From the NCBI GenBank assembly GCA_022747635.1, contig JAKTNV010000005.1, positions 86,816,969-86,880,968 on the forward strand: 64,000 bases of DNA, in the 5' to 3' direction. The translations under genes and the position numbers were made by a program. The notes beneath the pieces were generated by a model. It was not told the DNA's origin and made no database searches. It saw nothing but the letters and a program-made list of their open reading frames with translations. This document shows, one piece after another, positions 22,954 to 34,068 of this stretch. Each line of letters starts with the position of its first letter. Within the stretch, counting starts at the first letter, position 1. The stretch is from Hetaerina americana. Lineage: Eukaryota > Arthropoda > Insecta > Odonata > Calopterygidae.

Positions 22954-24420
22954 ATTAGGTAATCTACCGGTTAAAGCAGGTTTTGGATAGACACAGCTAC
23001 CAAATATATATTTTGTGACTCCTAGCAAAACACAATCCAGCGACCTAGTCTACATCAGGTCCCTCTTCATCTCTGAGTACTTTCTTCCTCCTTTCATCCG
23101 GTTTAACATCCCTATCCTGTTCCCTCCCTTCCCTCGTTTGCCTAACATTCTCCCCTATATTACCGCCTTCAACATCCCACTGCCGGTCATACCCCATTCA
23201 TCCACTTTTCCTGCCTCCATAGGATTTTTCCCAACAAACCCCTCTCTTCGCCCACCATACCAAGTATTTCCTAATTTGTTTTTTTCTCTGTCCATTTCAC
23301 CTTCTCCATTCTTCTCCACACCCACATTTCAAAAGCCTCCAACCTACGTCTATCCTCCTGCTTCAATGACCAAGTTTCCCCGCCGTACATAGCTACGCTC
23401 CATGTCAAAGTTTTTACGAGTCAGTTCTTAACATTCTTACTCAACGTCCCTGTCATCAACTCCCTCCTCCTTGTGAAAGCCCCTTTGCCTAGCGCAATTC
23501 TTCTCCTGACGTCCTTACTACTTTCACCGTGTTGGTCCAAAACACTTCCGAGAAACGTTAACTGTTCTACCTGCTCTAGTTTTTGCCCTCCTATTTTAAT
23601 GTTTAGCTTAGACTTTTCTTTCTAGAAAATCGCATAACCTTTGTTTTATTAATATTGATTCTCATCCCATACCTATCGCACTGAATTTCCAATTCACTAA
23701 GCAGTGCTTGCAGCCCCTTGGCTGACTGACAAACTAAAGCTTGGTCATCAGCAAACCTAACTGATTTTACGAATTCCCCGCCCACTTTCATTCCTACATC
23801 CAGTTCTTCCCATCCCTCTTTGATCATTTCCTCTGCATACAGGTTGAACAGCAACGGTGATAATGGGCAACCCTGCCTTACACCCCTTCCTAACACTGCC
23901 CATCCTGACTCCCCGTTTCCCACCCGCACCTGAGCAGTCTGAGACATGTACAGGTTGCGGATTAGCCTCCTTTCCCTCCAATCTATTCCTATTTTCTGCA
24001 ATATACTCATTAGTTTTTCCCAATTCACTCTATCAAACGCTTTTTCGAAATCTACGAAACAGGCAAATACCTCCTGGTTGTGTTCTATATTCCTCTCGAT
24101 TAATAATCTCATTACTGCAATGGCATCACGCGTACCTCTCCCCTTCCTAAACCCAAACTGATCATCCCCTAAGTAATCATTTGCCTTGCTCTCTATCCTT
24201 TTGTTTATGATCCTAAGAAAAACTTTAGCTGCGTGGGATATCCAACTTATGTCCTGTAGTCCTCACATGATGTAGCCTTTACCTTTTTCGGAATAGGAAC
24301 TAAAACTGATCTAACAAAGTCTTCCGTCCAGAATCCTTCCTCATAGATACTAAGAAACAACCCATATAGTCTCTTCTTCCCACATTTGCCTAAACATTTA
24401 AGTAGTTCCGCAGGAATGTT
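22953..24420 (-). mobile_element. LINE-A (RTE-like) 5'-truncated copy
   Basis: Minus-strand copy with the 3' tail at 22955-23040 and the reverse-transcriptase domain up to about 24420, where it stops matching the 53-kb copy. An open 169-codon part (23603-24112) has FVDFEKAFDRVNW, RQGCPLSPLLFNLY and FADD (the polymerase motif). Frameshifts separate it from the C-terminal part. RTE-type proteins combine an endonuclease and a reverse transcriptase; here the endonuclease is lost. Confidence 0.92.
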
Positions 24421-24539
24421 ATCCAGTAAATCTAATTCGAGGAAACGTGTGCTTTTCCGGATTTAAACGCCGCACCCTGCACAACTTGTTTCGTAGTAAG
24501 ACTTGGGACTTGTGGAATTCACATATTGCATCGAGGTTT

Positions 24540-24760
24540 TTAATGATGGAATTTGAATCAATCAGTGGTGCAACAATTTCCGAGTGTCAAAATTATTCGA
24601 CTTGACCGGGTTCGAATCCCAGTCAAGACGAATGAATTTTACACTCCGAAATTGTTCCATTGAAATGCATATTAGGGGATGACTCCGTTAAAAGTTACTG
24701 TAGCGGCATTTCCCGCAGTTTCTTGGAATCAATCAAGTACTATTCAAAACTAACTTTAAA
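24540..24760 (+). repeat. Hairpin repeat with a tRNA-like B box
   Basis: Two arms ('caacaatttccgagtgtcaa' and the inverse of 'ttttacactccgaaattgtt') enclose 'gggttcgaatcccagtc', which fits an RNA polymerase III B box. The segment to the right ('ggatgactccgttaaaagtt', 'gcatttcccgcagtttctt') recurs inverted at 30.85 kb. Confidence 0.65.
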
Positions 24761-24799
24761 CAATTGACTACCAAACAGCGATGAATGAAGGCTATTCGT

Positions 24800-25020
24800 G
24801 CATCGTTTCAAGTGCATCGAATGGGACGCTATATTCCGTGACCCCTCGGGGTATTTTGTTATAAGAATAGGCTAATGCCAACGGCAGGTGTCTCTCTCCA
24901 TCCATCTTTCGGCTTACCCTCCAAATCCTTCCAAGTTGCCCACCCATCCTTAATGGCGTTCATGATCTCAGCAGATGGCCCTCCTCCAATTCTAACCACA
25001 ACGGAGAAAGTGGTCGTTTT
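24800..25020 (+). repeat. (AAC)n-tailed retroposon family, diverged copy
   Basis: 'gaataggctaatgccaacgg', 'tctctctccatccatctttc' and 'ggcgttcatgatctcagc' follow the order of the insertion at 46055-46260. The 3' part has diverged. Confidence 0.55.
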
Positions 25021-25440
25021 TCCACCCTAAAAATTGAAAAAAATTACCATAATTATAAATAGAGTGGGCAGCAGAATATTGAGCAGAATGACGATTTTGT
25101 TTTCCTTCACAGACTTTTTTCGGCATGCTGTGTTAGGATAGTTGCAGAGGTTGAAAGCAATGCGAATTCCGGCAGAAGAGTTGTTTGAAATGGGAGTACG
25201 GGGAATATAAAAGGGTGAATGTTTGACCGAGAAGGAAAATCGGCCTTGTCTACTCCTCTCCACAACTGTGCGTGGAAGCGAAAACTGGTTACGCTGGTAT
25301 GAACTTAACATTATTATCATAATCGCTATTTCAATCCTATTAAGATTTATTTTCTGTAGTCTTCCATTCTTATCCATCCAGGGTCAATACCCTCATTCCT
25401 TGCCTGATAGATTCTCTGTTAAACGTCCTTAAATCCTCCT
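25021..25440. other. Nothing recognised
   Basis: AT-rich link between two repeats. Confidence 0.35.
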
Positions 25441-27140
25441 TAATATACGTTTCTCTCGACCTTCCTCATAGTATCTTGCCTTCAATTTCTATTCTGATAT
25501 GTTTCTAACTAGCCCATCGTTCATCAAGGCATGTCCTATCCATTTGCAGTTCTTCTTTGCCGTAGACTTCTCTCCTTTTGGTCCTTTCCTCTACTGATCT
25601 TCTATATACACTCTATGAGGAACATTCCTCACTTCTTCTATCCACTTAATCTTCAGCATTCTCCTCTTCAGTACCACGTTCCAAAGGCCCCCTCTATTAT
25701 TTGCGGGTCCACTTTTTCAATATCCCATATTTCTGATCCACAGAGTGTGCGATGCTCCATACGAATGTTTTGAGGAACAGCTTCCCTGTTTGCAACCACG
25801 GTTAGCAATAGTAATTGCCTATTCTTCATGGACGTTTTCTGAGTTTGAGCTTTTCTTCACTTGATGTCAGTCGAACTTCTTCTATTCCCACTTAAACTGC
25901 TGCCGAATGCAGACGAAGGATCCATTCCTCTTGCTCTAGTTTCGCTTCTCGTATTGTGATGTCTACATTCAGCTTCTCTCTTGAACACGCAAATCATGAG
26001 GTTATCTTTTTTATTGAAGCTCATTTTATATTCTAAAAACACTTGGTCCATAGCAGATCCTCTCGCGCTTGCTTGCTGATCCTCTCGCGTTTCTGCAACT
26101 ACTGCGATGTCCGCTGCCATTCGAAGACTGTTAATTTCTTCGCCATTCACCTTGAAAGTTCCTTTGATGCACAATTATTGTACTTCTTTTATTTCCTCTT
26201 CTGAGATATACATTGTATAGCGCTGGCATGAGATTGCATCCTTTTCTCACCCTTTTATTCATTTTTGTTTCCATTTTTCTTCCGTTTTTCATTTGCATTG
26301 CTCTAACCAGATTCTTGTGTACAAAGATGGTGGACTACTCTTCTGTCGTTGTGATCCTTTCCAAGTGCTTGGTTTTAATATCTTGAACACCTTGTTCCAT
26401 TCGACGTTATCAATGGTCTTCTCCAAGTTCACTAATATCACACATAATGGTTGGTTTACATGTATATTTTTTTGGACCAGTACCCTTCAGCTGAGTTTGC
26501 CTCTCTTGCTCCTCGGTGTTCCCTGAATCAGAATTAATTTCCCATCAGGCAATCATCACACTCTCCTCAAAGTCCTCCGGTGGTTTTCCGCTGCCGTACC
26601 TGTTTCCGATTTTTCCAAATATTTAGTACTATTCTTCGCTTTGACCTCGAGTGTCTTGATTTTCTCCCTTAATTTTGTCAACTCCTAGAGCCTGGTTGTT
26701 CTCCAGGTATTTCACGGCTCTCTCTCTCGCATTCGCCAGTCAGTATCTCCGGGGTCTTTCTCTTCTATCAAGATTTCTTCTTTAACTAAATCACCTTCAA
26801 GTGGTTTGGGCCCTTGATAGAGTTCTTCATTGCCTTACTTCCATCGCTCCACAACGCCCTCATATTCTATTTGCACCTTTACATTAGCATCTGGGCCCCT
26901 ACATGGGATTTTGTTATTCTTTCTCCGAGATGTCTCTTCACTATGTTATAAACGATTCCGCGGAATCCTTTCTTTATTTTGTCCTGGATTTCCTCCTGGC
27001 GACTTTGCACCAACTCTTCCTTGGCCTTTTTGCACTCTCATACGACTTTGTTCGGCAATTTATCATAAAGGGTTTCCTCAGTGTCATTTATTTGAATATT
27101 GCATTTTATTCCTGCCTCGATGAATTCTATGATTTGAATT
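25441..27140 (-). mobile_element. LINE-B (second RTE-like family), decayed copy
   Basis: Minus strand. From right to left: a helical linker rich in Glu/Lys (ECKKAKEELVQSRQEEIQDK near 27.0 kb), VNLEKTIDNVEWNKVFKILK, GVRKGCNL, then the 25857-26174 ORF with KVNGEEINSLRMAADIAVVAE. In that ORF the FADD polymerase motif has decayed to MAADI. The C-terminal block follows at 25.5-25.8 kb. The copy at 45.9-47.0 kb is the same family and better kept. Confidence 0.8.
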
Positions 27141-27244
27141 GATTTCCATGGTATTTGTTTACATTTTTATTTTGTATTTTTAACACCCTATAAGCCACCC
27201 CTAGGGTGTGTGGCATGGGGTGATTAACCACCGGACTACTTTTG

Positions 27245-28830
27245 ACACAAAATAATTTTCACCCCCTAGCGCGGTCGGACCGAGTTATTTTGATCCCTTA
27301 TCATTCATGGGAAAAATTACATCTTATATGTATCTGTTCTACACTTAATCTCTCTAATTTTACTATACAGGGTTCGTCCGGAAAATAAGTGTACTGAGCT
27401 CAGGAAAAAAATTTATTACACTTTTACATATCTTAAGCTAATATTCCTCAAAATAGGACCCTTGTGAGTCGATACACTTGTTCCAGCGGCGTTCCCATTC
27501 CTGGAACGCTCCCGCGAAGGCATCATCGGGAACCTCTCGAAGACTCGTCGTCGACCTCTTCTCTGCCCTCCACGAACATCTTGTGCCACCGAAAGATCAT
27601 GTTTCTGGACATGGCTGACTCCCCGTAAGCCTGGTTAATCATACCGGCAGTTTCGGTAGACGATTTCCCAAGCTTTACCGCAAATTTGATGGAATAACGC
27701 TGCTCCAAAAACTTCGGCATCGCGTTCCGTGACGTGGGTCGAGCGTGGAGGTTCGCGTTAACAGAGCTCCTCACTACACCACAGCTCAGAGCCGACTGCC
27801 TTTTTCAGCGTCGCTTGCCAACATACCCCCCTCCAATCGCAGCCCGTCAGAGCGGTGCTGGGCGCGCCCAGCCCAGGAGTCAGTACACTTATTTTCCGGA
27901 CGAACCCTGTAATCATCTCTCCTACCGAAGTACGATGGGGGTAATAATACATTTTAAAAGTCATTGCTAAAGAGACATCCTTCCAATTTATGCAAGAGGT
28001 TCAATCTGTAATTTAACCTTTGCTCTGTGGGTGATTCCCAGCCTAGCTCCTCTAATAATTTTGATGCGCTACTCAGTTTATCATAACAATGTTTTACGAG
28101 TCTAGCCCCTCTACGCTGCATTCGCCAATCAATCCAATTTCATGAAGATCCCATATACTAGCAGCACATTCTAAATGAGGCTTAACTAGTGAAAAATAAC
28201 ATTTCTCTTTCACCGCTTCATCACATTTACCCGGTACTCTTTTAATAAATCCTAATTTTTTGATAGCTCGTCCATATGTTCCCCGTATATGTTTCATCCA
28301 GGAGAGATCGTGACTGAGGGTAACGCCTAGGTATTTAATCGAGTCCACACATTCCGTTTCGGTGTTCCCGATGCAGTAGGCGTTCGGGAGGGAATTGTTC
28401 TTTTTCCAAAAATTCATCACTACGCAATTTTGTAAGTTTATTTCTGATTGCCAAGTGTCGCACCAGCGTTTTATAGCATTGAGATCACCCGAAAAAGCTG
28501 CTTTATCCTCAGGATCACGGATATCATGGTAAACCACTGTACCGTTGGGAAATAAACGTATCTTACTAGTGACTCCGGAGTGACTCGCTAACGTAAAGTA
28601 GGAATAAAAGAGGTCCCATACACTTCCCTGGGGAGCACCTAAAAAAAACTTCTACTGCGTTTGAGCTAACTACATTCATGACTACTCTTTGTATCTGGCC
28701 ATTCAAAAAGTCTTTAATTCAGCCCAGAATATTTTTATGAGTGCCATATGCTTCTACCTTTGTCAATAGTTTACTATGAGGTCATTTGTCGAATGATTTC
28801 TTGAAATCTAGAAAAATCGCGTCCACTGGA
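27245..28830 (-). mobile_element. LINE-C (CR1/Jockey-like) with a nested mariner
   Basis: The minus-strand reverse transcriptase starts near 28826 (AIFLDFKKSFDK) and continues to an open 147-codon segment (28094-28537) with VVYHDIRDPEDK, INLQNCVVMNFW, SIKYLGVTLSHDLSW and the C-terminal CYFSLVKPHLECAASIWD. The usual FADD reads FPNG here, so the catalytic Asp pair is lost. The 3' untranslated part extends to about 27245 and is split by a mariner at 27368-27909. Family placement rests on the YLGVxLSHDLSWxxHI signature. Confidence 0.85.
27368..27909 (-). mobile_element. Mariner element lacking its catalytic core (family M3)
   Basis: Both ends read cagggttcgtccggaaaa, flanked by TA. The minus-strand ORF 27523-27774 keeps MPKFLEQRYSIKFAVKLGKS and NMIFRWHKMFVEGREEVDD, the paired helix-turn-helix DNA-binding region, then joins FQEWERRWNKCIDSQG-type C-terminal sequence. 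The DD34D domain is deleted. Its host LINE is continuous on either side (compare 19935-20167, which lacks the insert), so the site is certain. Confidence 0.92.
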
Positions 28831-29153
28831 TGATATCTCTTGTTTTTTGTACATTTCGCCGCCTTACTCGCGAGTTGTTTATCTGCTACTTTGCTTATTA
28901 TATTCTTTGTTTCCTACCATTGTCCCATTTATTCCTTCCATTTTCCTGTGGATGGTCACTTTGTGAACTTTTCTCCTTCTTGTTTTTCCTCCAGTATGTT
29001 TGCATCCCATCATGGTTCCTGTGTCACTTTATTCATCTTCTCGTATCGCAGTCCGCTGCCCATGACCACTATTTTGTGCTCCCTATGGGCATATCTGCGC
29101 TGGAGTAACTCTTTCATCGCTTCCCTTGGTTCTTGTGTATCGTCGAATAAATA
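28831..29153. other. Nothing recognised
   Basis: T-rich; overlapping 92- and 114-codon ORFs here are hydrophobic by composition and lack known motifs. Confidence 0.35.
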
Positions 29154-29821
29154 CGGGGGTTGCTATTTATATATTCAGCCTTGACAACACTAAGTGCTCT
29201 AGGCACCATCTGACGTTTCCATCCGAAAGTTTGACCCTTTTAACGCTAACTTTCTTCGGAAAATTTTGTCGTTTGATCATAACTTGTGTTGTCTACAGAA
29301 TCTCTAAAATTTCGTCTCGGTGAAAACATGGAGTTAACTCGTGAACCCTTTCGTGCGATGATTTTTTACGACTTTCGACGTGGATTATCAAGACAGGAGT
29401 GCATCGATTAACTTACTTTTACTTTTGGCGATGAATCCCCATCCTTTGCCACTGTAAAACGCTGGTGAAATGAATTCCATCATGTCCGCCGTTTGCTCAG
29501 CGAGAAAGTCGTGAAGGTCGTCCAAAATCAGTTGCGCCAGAAAACGTTGATGCTGTGCGAGAACTAGTAAAGGAAGATCGTCGTGTGACTTATCGTTAGA
29601 TTGCGGTATCCTTGGGGATTAGTATGAGGAGCATCAATAAGATATTGCATCAACATTTAGCTGTGAAAACAATTTGTTGAAAAGGTGTTACGAAAATTGG
29701 TTCGAGCGCATGCAAAAGTGTATTGATCAATGGAGAATACTTCTAAAAACAATAAAGCCATTTTCAACAATAAATTACTATCTTTCAATTATTATGATAC
29801 AAATATAAATAGAAACCCTCG
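29154..29821 (+). mobile_element. Mariner element, internally deleted (family M4, SETMAR-type N-terminus)
   Basis: Left end cgggggttgctatttat after TA; the right end is its near inverse. Coding begins MELTREPFRAMIFYDF (from ATG at 29331), then LSRQECID and ESPSFATVKRW, the first helix-turn-helix of a widespread insect mariner family. Stops and frameshifts follow, and the catalytic core is missing; WFERMQKCIDQW near 29.70 kb is the C-terminal end. Confidence 0.88.
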
Positions 29822-30835
29822 TGCGGCGGGCGTTGTGTACCCTGAGAAGTGAGTGGGGTGGAAATAAGAGAGGCAGGGCGAGGGTTGAGCTGATCACGAA
29901 AGAATATTAATTTGATGCACCGGTTATATGGACACGTTCGATAGAAAATACGCTGCGAATGCTTAATTAAATTGAGAGAATTCGTAAGAGTCGATCCCCC
30001 AGGCAGATACTGCACGAGAGAAGATTTGAATACGTTTGAGATAGAGATGGAGAGGATAAACTGAAAAAAATAATGGGTGAATGTGGTAGAAGGGACTCTC
30101 AAAGTGAGGGATATTACAAGTGTTAGGAACATAAGAGCAGGAACGAAGATACGTTTGAACGAAATAAGAGGTTTAGGGGTTCAGGGAGGGATCCAGGGGG
30201 GGGCTTTAGGAAAATGATTGTGGCTTATGGGTTTCAATCCCTGTGTTTCCACAAAATTAAATTGCAAACTCCAGAGCGTATTGCAAGTCTTTAAAATTAC
30301 CGCGATTTTTTGCCAGTTTAACATAATTTCCATATTCGTGTTGGAAAAATGTTGTAAAATATTTTTGTCCATGTTTAACAATGCCATATTGTCTCTGCCT
30401 GCACAATCCGCAAGCCTCTGCAAGAGGTTATAGCGTGGGCGGGGTGTGAACATGCATGCAGAGTTCAAGCTTACATTTGCATGAATTTTAGCTCATCTAC
30501 AATTAACTCTCGTGCCCATACATACCCTGCACATCATGCAATCACTGTTATGTTTGATCAATTCATCAGGTTCTAATATTCCAGTTAATTTAATTTTTTC
30601 GGGATCTTGGATTCGATTTTGTTATGGCTGAGTATCGATTCGAGGGAAGAACGAGTACTCTAATATCTCTCTCTGTGAATATGTCCATCTGTCTCTCTCT
30701 TTTATTTTATCATCCCAGTGGTCGAATCTACAAGTATCTATCCCCCTCGTACTTGGGAGACGCCACAATACCTTTGTAAGGAAAACAAATTTTATAAGAT
30801 CTTCGAGAATTAGCCTATGTTAAATATTAAAATAT
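29822..30835. other. Nothing recognised
   Basis: Unassigned sequence with short ORFs only. A (TC)-rich run sits near 30690. Confidence 0.4.
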
Positions 30836-30837
30836 GA

Positions 30838-30958
30838 TTCAAAAGAAACTGCGGGAGATGCCGCAACAGTAACTTTTAACAGAGTCATCCGCTAATATGC
30901 ATTTCAATGCAACAATTTCTTTTACACTCTGAAATTGTTGCATTAAAATATGAGTTCA
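30838..30958 (-). repeat. Hairpin repeat, copy with collapsed centre
   Basis: Inverse of the 24640-24740 segment ('gcgggagatgccgcaaca', 'acagagtcatccgctaatat'). It ends in caacaatttc...gaaattgttg with only about 11 nt between the arms, so the B-box loop has been lost. Confidence 0.65.
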
Positions 30959-30974
30959 TAAACTTGAGAAGGTA

Positions 30975-31385
30975 AAACAGGTCACCTAAACTGGGATGTT
31001 TTGGACCTAAATGACCAAAGTACCTTATAGGGACATGTGAACAAGAATTTCCCTAGGCAACGAAGCTTTCTCAAGGAGGAGGGAATTGATGACAGGGACG
31101 TTGAGTAAATATGTCAGGAAAGGGTTCGTCAGAAATTTGATATTGAGCATATTTATGGACGGTGCGGAAGCATGGCCATTAAAGCAAGATGATAGTCGTA
31201 GATTGGAGGATTTTAAAATGTGTGTTTGGAGAAGAATGTAAAAGGTGAAGTGGACTGAGAAGAAAACAAATGAGGAAGTGGTATGGTGGGCTAGGTATGA
31301 TGGGTGTTTGTAGGGAGAAATCATAAGGAGGCAGGAAAAATGGATGAAGGGCGTATTGATCAACAGTGGCGTGAAAGGGCCCACA
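30975..31385 (+). pseudogene. LINE-A-related ORF fragment, C-terminal
   Basis: Plus-strand pieces follow the LINE-A C-terminus: LDLNDQS, 'aaggaggagggaattgatga', GRCGSMAIKAR, EDFKMCVWRRM and KWTEKKTNEEV, then the RRQEKWMKGVLIN end. Stops and a frameshift are present. Orientation is opposite to the other LINE-A copies. Confidence 0.75.
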
Positions 31386-32470
31386 CATTTAATCGATTCA
31401 ATTGCCTATTACTTATTTCCTTTTTTTAAATGTGATTTTCCTTAATTCTTGGGAAAGCATTTTGTCCGGTTCCAGGCCCGGAGGAAGTGAATTCTTAAAA
31501 TGAAACGACTTTGCCAGACAATACTGAGAGAATCGAGAGCCTCGGGCAGGGGATAAAAGAGTTGTAAGAAGGAATTCGATGCAGGAAGTTTTAGCGAGAT
31601 ATTGCCTCGGCTTCGAAGCCTTAGTTGTTCCTCCGCCTTTCTCTGGGCGCGCGTCATCAGGTCAGTTTCGTCCACCGTTTACGTTATTTCGTCCCATCAG
31701 AAGTTGACCTTCAACTGCCCCCTCGGACCAACTCTGAGGAGAACGCGGGTCTATTTCCCGCCTCGCAAGTCGTTTTAGGGTTTGAGTAATGAGTTCTCAG
31801 TCGCTCTCTCTCTCTCTATCTCTCTCTCTCTATCTGCAAACAACCCCTTTCCGATTTAACTCACTCGATTTCTTCACAGAGCTTCCAGCAAGTGACAAAT
31901 ACTAAGGAGACGCGGAGATACTACTTCACTCAGAGACAGTGGGTCAAATCTCAAGGAGGTCCTAGGTCTTGAACATTAAGAAGGGATTTTATGTTTCTAT
32001 GATGAATTTTAAGCAAGCAAGCTCTTCCCGAAAAATATTCGCCGCTCGCGGAATATATTCATCTGTGATAGTTCAACATTTAAATGCAAAATTCCTTTGA
32101 ATAAAATAAAGTCTCGAACTTGAACGGGGGGAATAAGTATTTATAGAAAGTTAAAAGAGAAGATTTCATTTGGGTTGTGAGTAGAAATTCTAATGGGTAC
32201 ATTCCGAAATTCAATCCCATCACCGCGCCATGTAAGAATTAAAGCCACAGTAATGAGTTTTCTTACCGCAATAAGTAATGCAACTATTGCTGCCGGCTTG
32301 CTGTAGTAAATTGGTAAAAGTAAAAACTTGTAAGCAGTGCCATTTGGGCAGTACTCGCGACACTCGCAGTGAAGTACGGAATCCACTGAAAAGCTCACCA
32401 TCGATAACCAATATTTTCGATACCTTGAAATAATCGCATTAAATATCGAATATTTAAAACTTGATAACTA
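31386..32470. other. Unassigned, with (TC)n run
   Basis: A (TC)n/(TATC) simple repeat lies at 31801-31838. The remainder has no recognised feature. Confidence 0.4.
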
Positions 32471-32682
32471 CCGTCAAATATGAATATAATGGTTTGAGGC
32501 ATCACTTTGTGGAAGCGATTCATATCGGAAAAGAAATACTTAGTTATTCCACATATATCTTATTAAACACGACTTAGGTTTCAACTTAAAAAAATCCTGA
32601 TGATGACTTTGTAAGTCGAGGTGTATTTAATAAAATGTATGTGGAATAACTAAGTATTTCTTCTCCGATGCCGTTAAATATG
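32471..32682 (-). mobile_element. Short Penelope-like (pLTR) insertion with 12-bp target duplication
   Basis: ccgtcaaatatg (32471-32482) and ccgttaaatatg (32671-32682) flank an imperfect hairpin (arms about 32524-32589 and 32612-32669). A 41-nt tail on the left reads, on the minus strand, cTTCCACAAAGTgatGCCTCA. Same layout as the 18.66 and 44.0 kb insertions but older: one mismatch in the duplication and several in the arms. Confidence 0.7.
32594..32640 (+). ncRNA. Decayed hammerhead ribozyme motif
   Basis: CTGATGA at 32597-32603, an extra T, stem II GACTT-TGT-AAGTC, then GAGG where GAAA is required. The opposite arm keeps GAAACC. Probably inactive. Confidence 0.5.
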
Positions 32683-33290
32683 TTAAATTATATTTCTTTT
32701 AGTCCATATTACTGGAGAACATGCACTAGATAAAATTTCTCGAGTTATGATTGCAATTAATGCCCTGGAATTAATGAAGCAGAATTTAATAACAAAGAAA
32801 AAAGCTATCTTCCAATTATATGTATGATATATCTATAAAAAAAAAGAAATATAAAGCGAAAAATCGGTTTACCGACCCAAAACACGATACATGCGTCAGT
32901 TCCTTTTACTTAATTCCACGCATATGTAAATAAAAACTTTTATGGGGAAAATATATTAATTATTTGATTAGTAATTCCTGAATTCAACGATGGTCTCCGT
33001 AATTTATGAGTACTTCAGGAAGAGTTCACGTCCAGGCTGTCAGCAATCCTGCCGCTGTTTTAATAAGAGATCCGAGTCAGTGAGTCACTCACCGATATGG
33101 TAACAAGATAGACACGCGGACGCCGAACAATTTGCTATGAGGAAAATGAAACATTATCCTCCCCTTCAAAAGGAAAAGGGCCTTCTCCAATTAAATAGAG
33201 CAGGAAGGTCCGTTAATGCGGTTTTTAATTGCGAGGCACTATCTAAAATCTAATTCAGTCTGAAGAGTGTTCACGTCATACCTTGACTTT
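32683..33290. other. Nothing recognised
   Basis: AT-rich unassigned sequence. Confidence 0.4.
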
Positions 33291-33425
33291 TATTATATAT
33301 ATAGTTAGCACTAACGAACAAGGACAAATACAGAAACACACAAAAATTAAAATAAACTTACACGTTTTCTAATTTTCGATGGTACAAGCCACCTTTATCA
33401 AGGAAGAGAAGGAAGGAATGGAGCT
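33291..33425 (-). repeat. Hammerhead-type pLTR-like fragment (family B)
   Basis: On the minus strand TTGATAA...AAGGTGGC...GAAAA precedes a 'gtgtgtttctgtatttgtcc' segment, matching the family-B copy at 22.47 kb. The core is degraded (TTGATAA). Confidence 0.5.
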
Positions 33426-33429
33426 CAGT

Positions 33430-33442
33430 ATTCATAAGATTC

Positions 33443-33504
<62 letters not shown>

Positions 33505-33517
33505 GAATCTTATGAAT
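33430..33517. repeat. Palindromic AT-rich repeat
   Basis: attcataagattcatg at 33430-33445 and its exact inverse at 33502-33517 enclose 56 nt of (TA)n, making the whole 88 bp one palindrome able to form a cruciform. Confidence 0.9.
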
Positions 33518-33527
33518 ATATTATATA

Positions 33528-33562
<35 letters not shown>

Positions 33563-33697
33563 GATTTCTTCGAAGAAAGACGGAAGCGTCGAATAAAAAA
33601 CTTGGACAGCAACAAACAATATAAGAACACATAAAAAGAACACTCACACGTTATTTCTAAAATATTAAATTTATTTAAATTTTCCATATATATATAA

Positions 33698-33782
<85 letters not shown>

Positions 33783-33813
33783 ACACTTCTTGAAAGTCTC
33801 ACGGACGTGAATA
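33518..33813. repeat. TA and CA microsatellites around a hammerhead-like fragment (family C)
   Basis: TA runs at about 33525-33562 and 33721-33782 and a (CA)n run at 33698-33722. Between them, 33571-33660 has GAAGA...GACG-GAAG-CGTC-GAAT and 'aagaacacataaaaagaaca', shared with the 20.7-20.9 kb hairpin. Confidence 0.6.
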
Positions 33814-33954
33814 ATAATGTATAACACTTAGCACTAGTGGACACAGACAAAAACACAGAAACACACAAAAAAGAGACTCACTGTGAGTGAGTCTCTTTTT
33901 TGTGTGTTTCTGTGTTTTTGTCTGTGTCCACTAGTGCTAAGTGTTATACATTAT
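33814..33954. repeat. Perfect 68-bp-arm palindrome (family B sequence)
   Basis: Arms 33814-33881 and 33887-33954 are exact inverses around tgtga. The arm carries the 'tgtgtttctgtgtttttgtc' and 'cactagtgctaagtg' segment that lies downstream of the hammerhead core at 22.5 kb, but not the core itself. Confidence 0.92.
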
Positions 33955-34068
33955 ATATATATATATAATTATATATATATATATATATATATAATTATAT
34001 ATATAAATATATATATAAATATATATATAAATATAAATAAATAAATATATATATATAAATATAAATAA

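Noticed and set aside
23857..24161. Plus-strand ORFs of 97 and 71 codons
   Set aside because: Exact antisense of the LINE-A reverse transcriptase; the same ORFs recur at 54022-54341.
24600..24635. tRNA gene
   Set aside because: Only a B-box-like string inside a hairpin; no acceptor stem, anticodon arm or A box. Same for 48477 and 48571.
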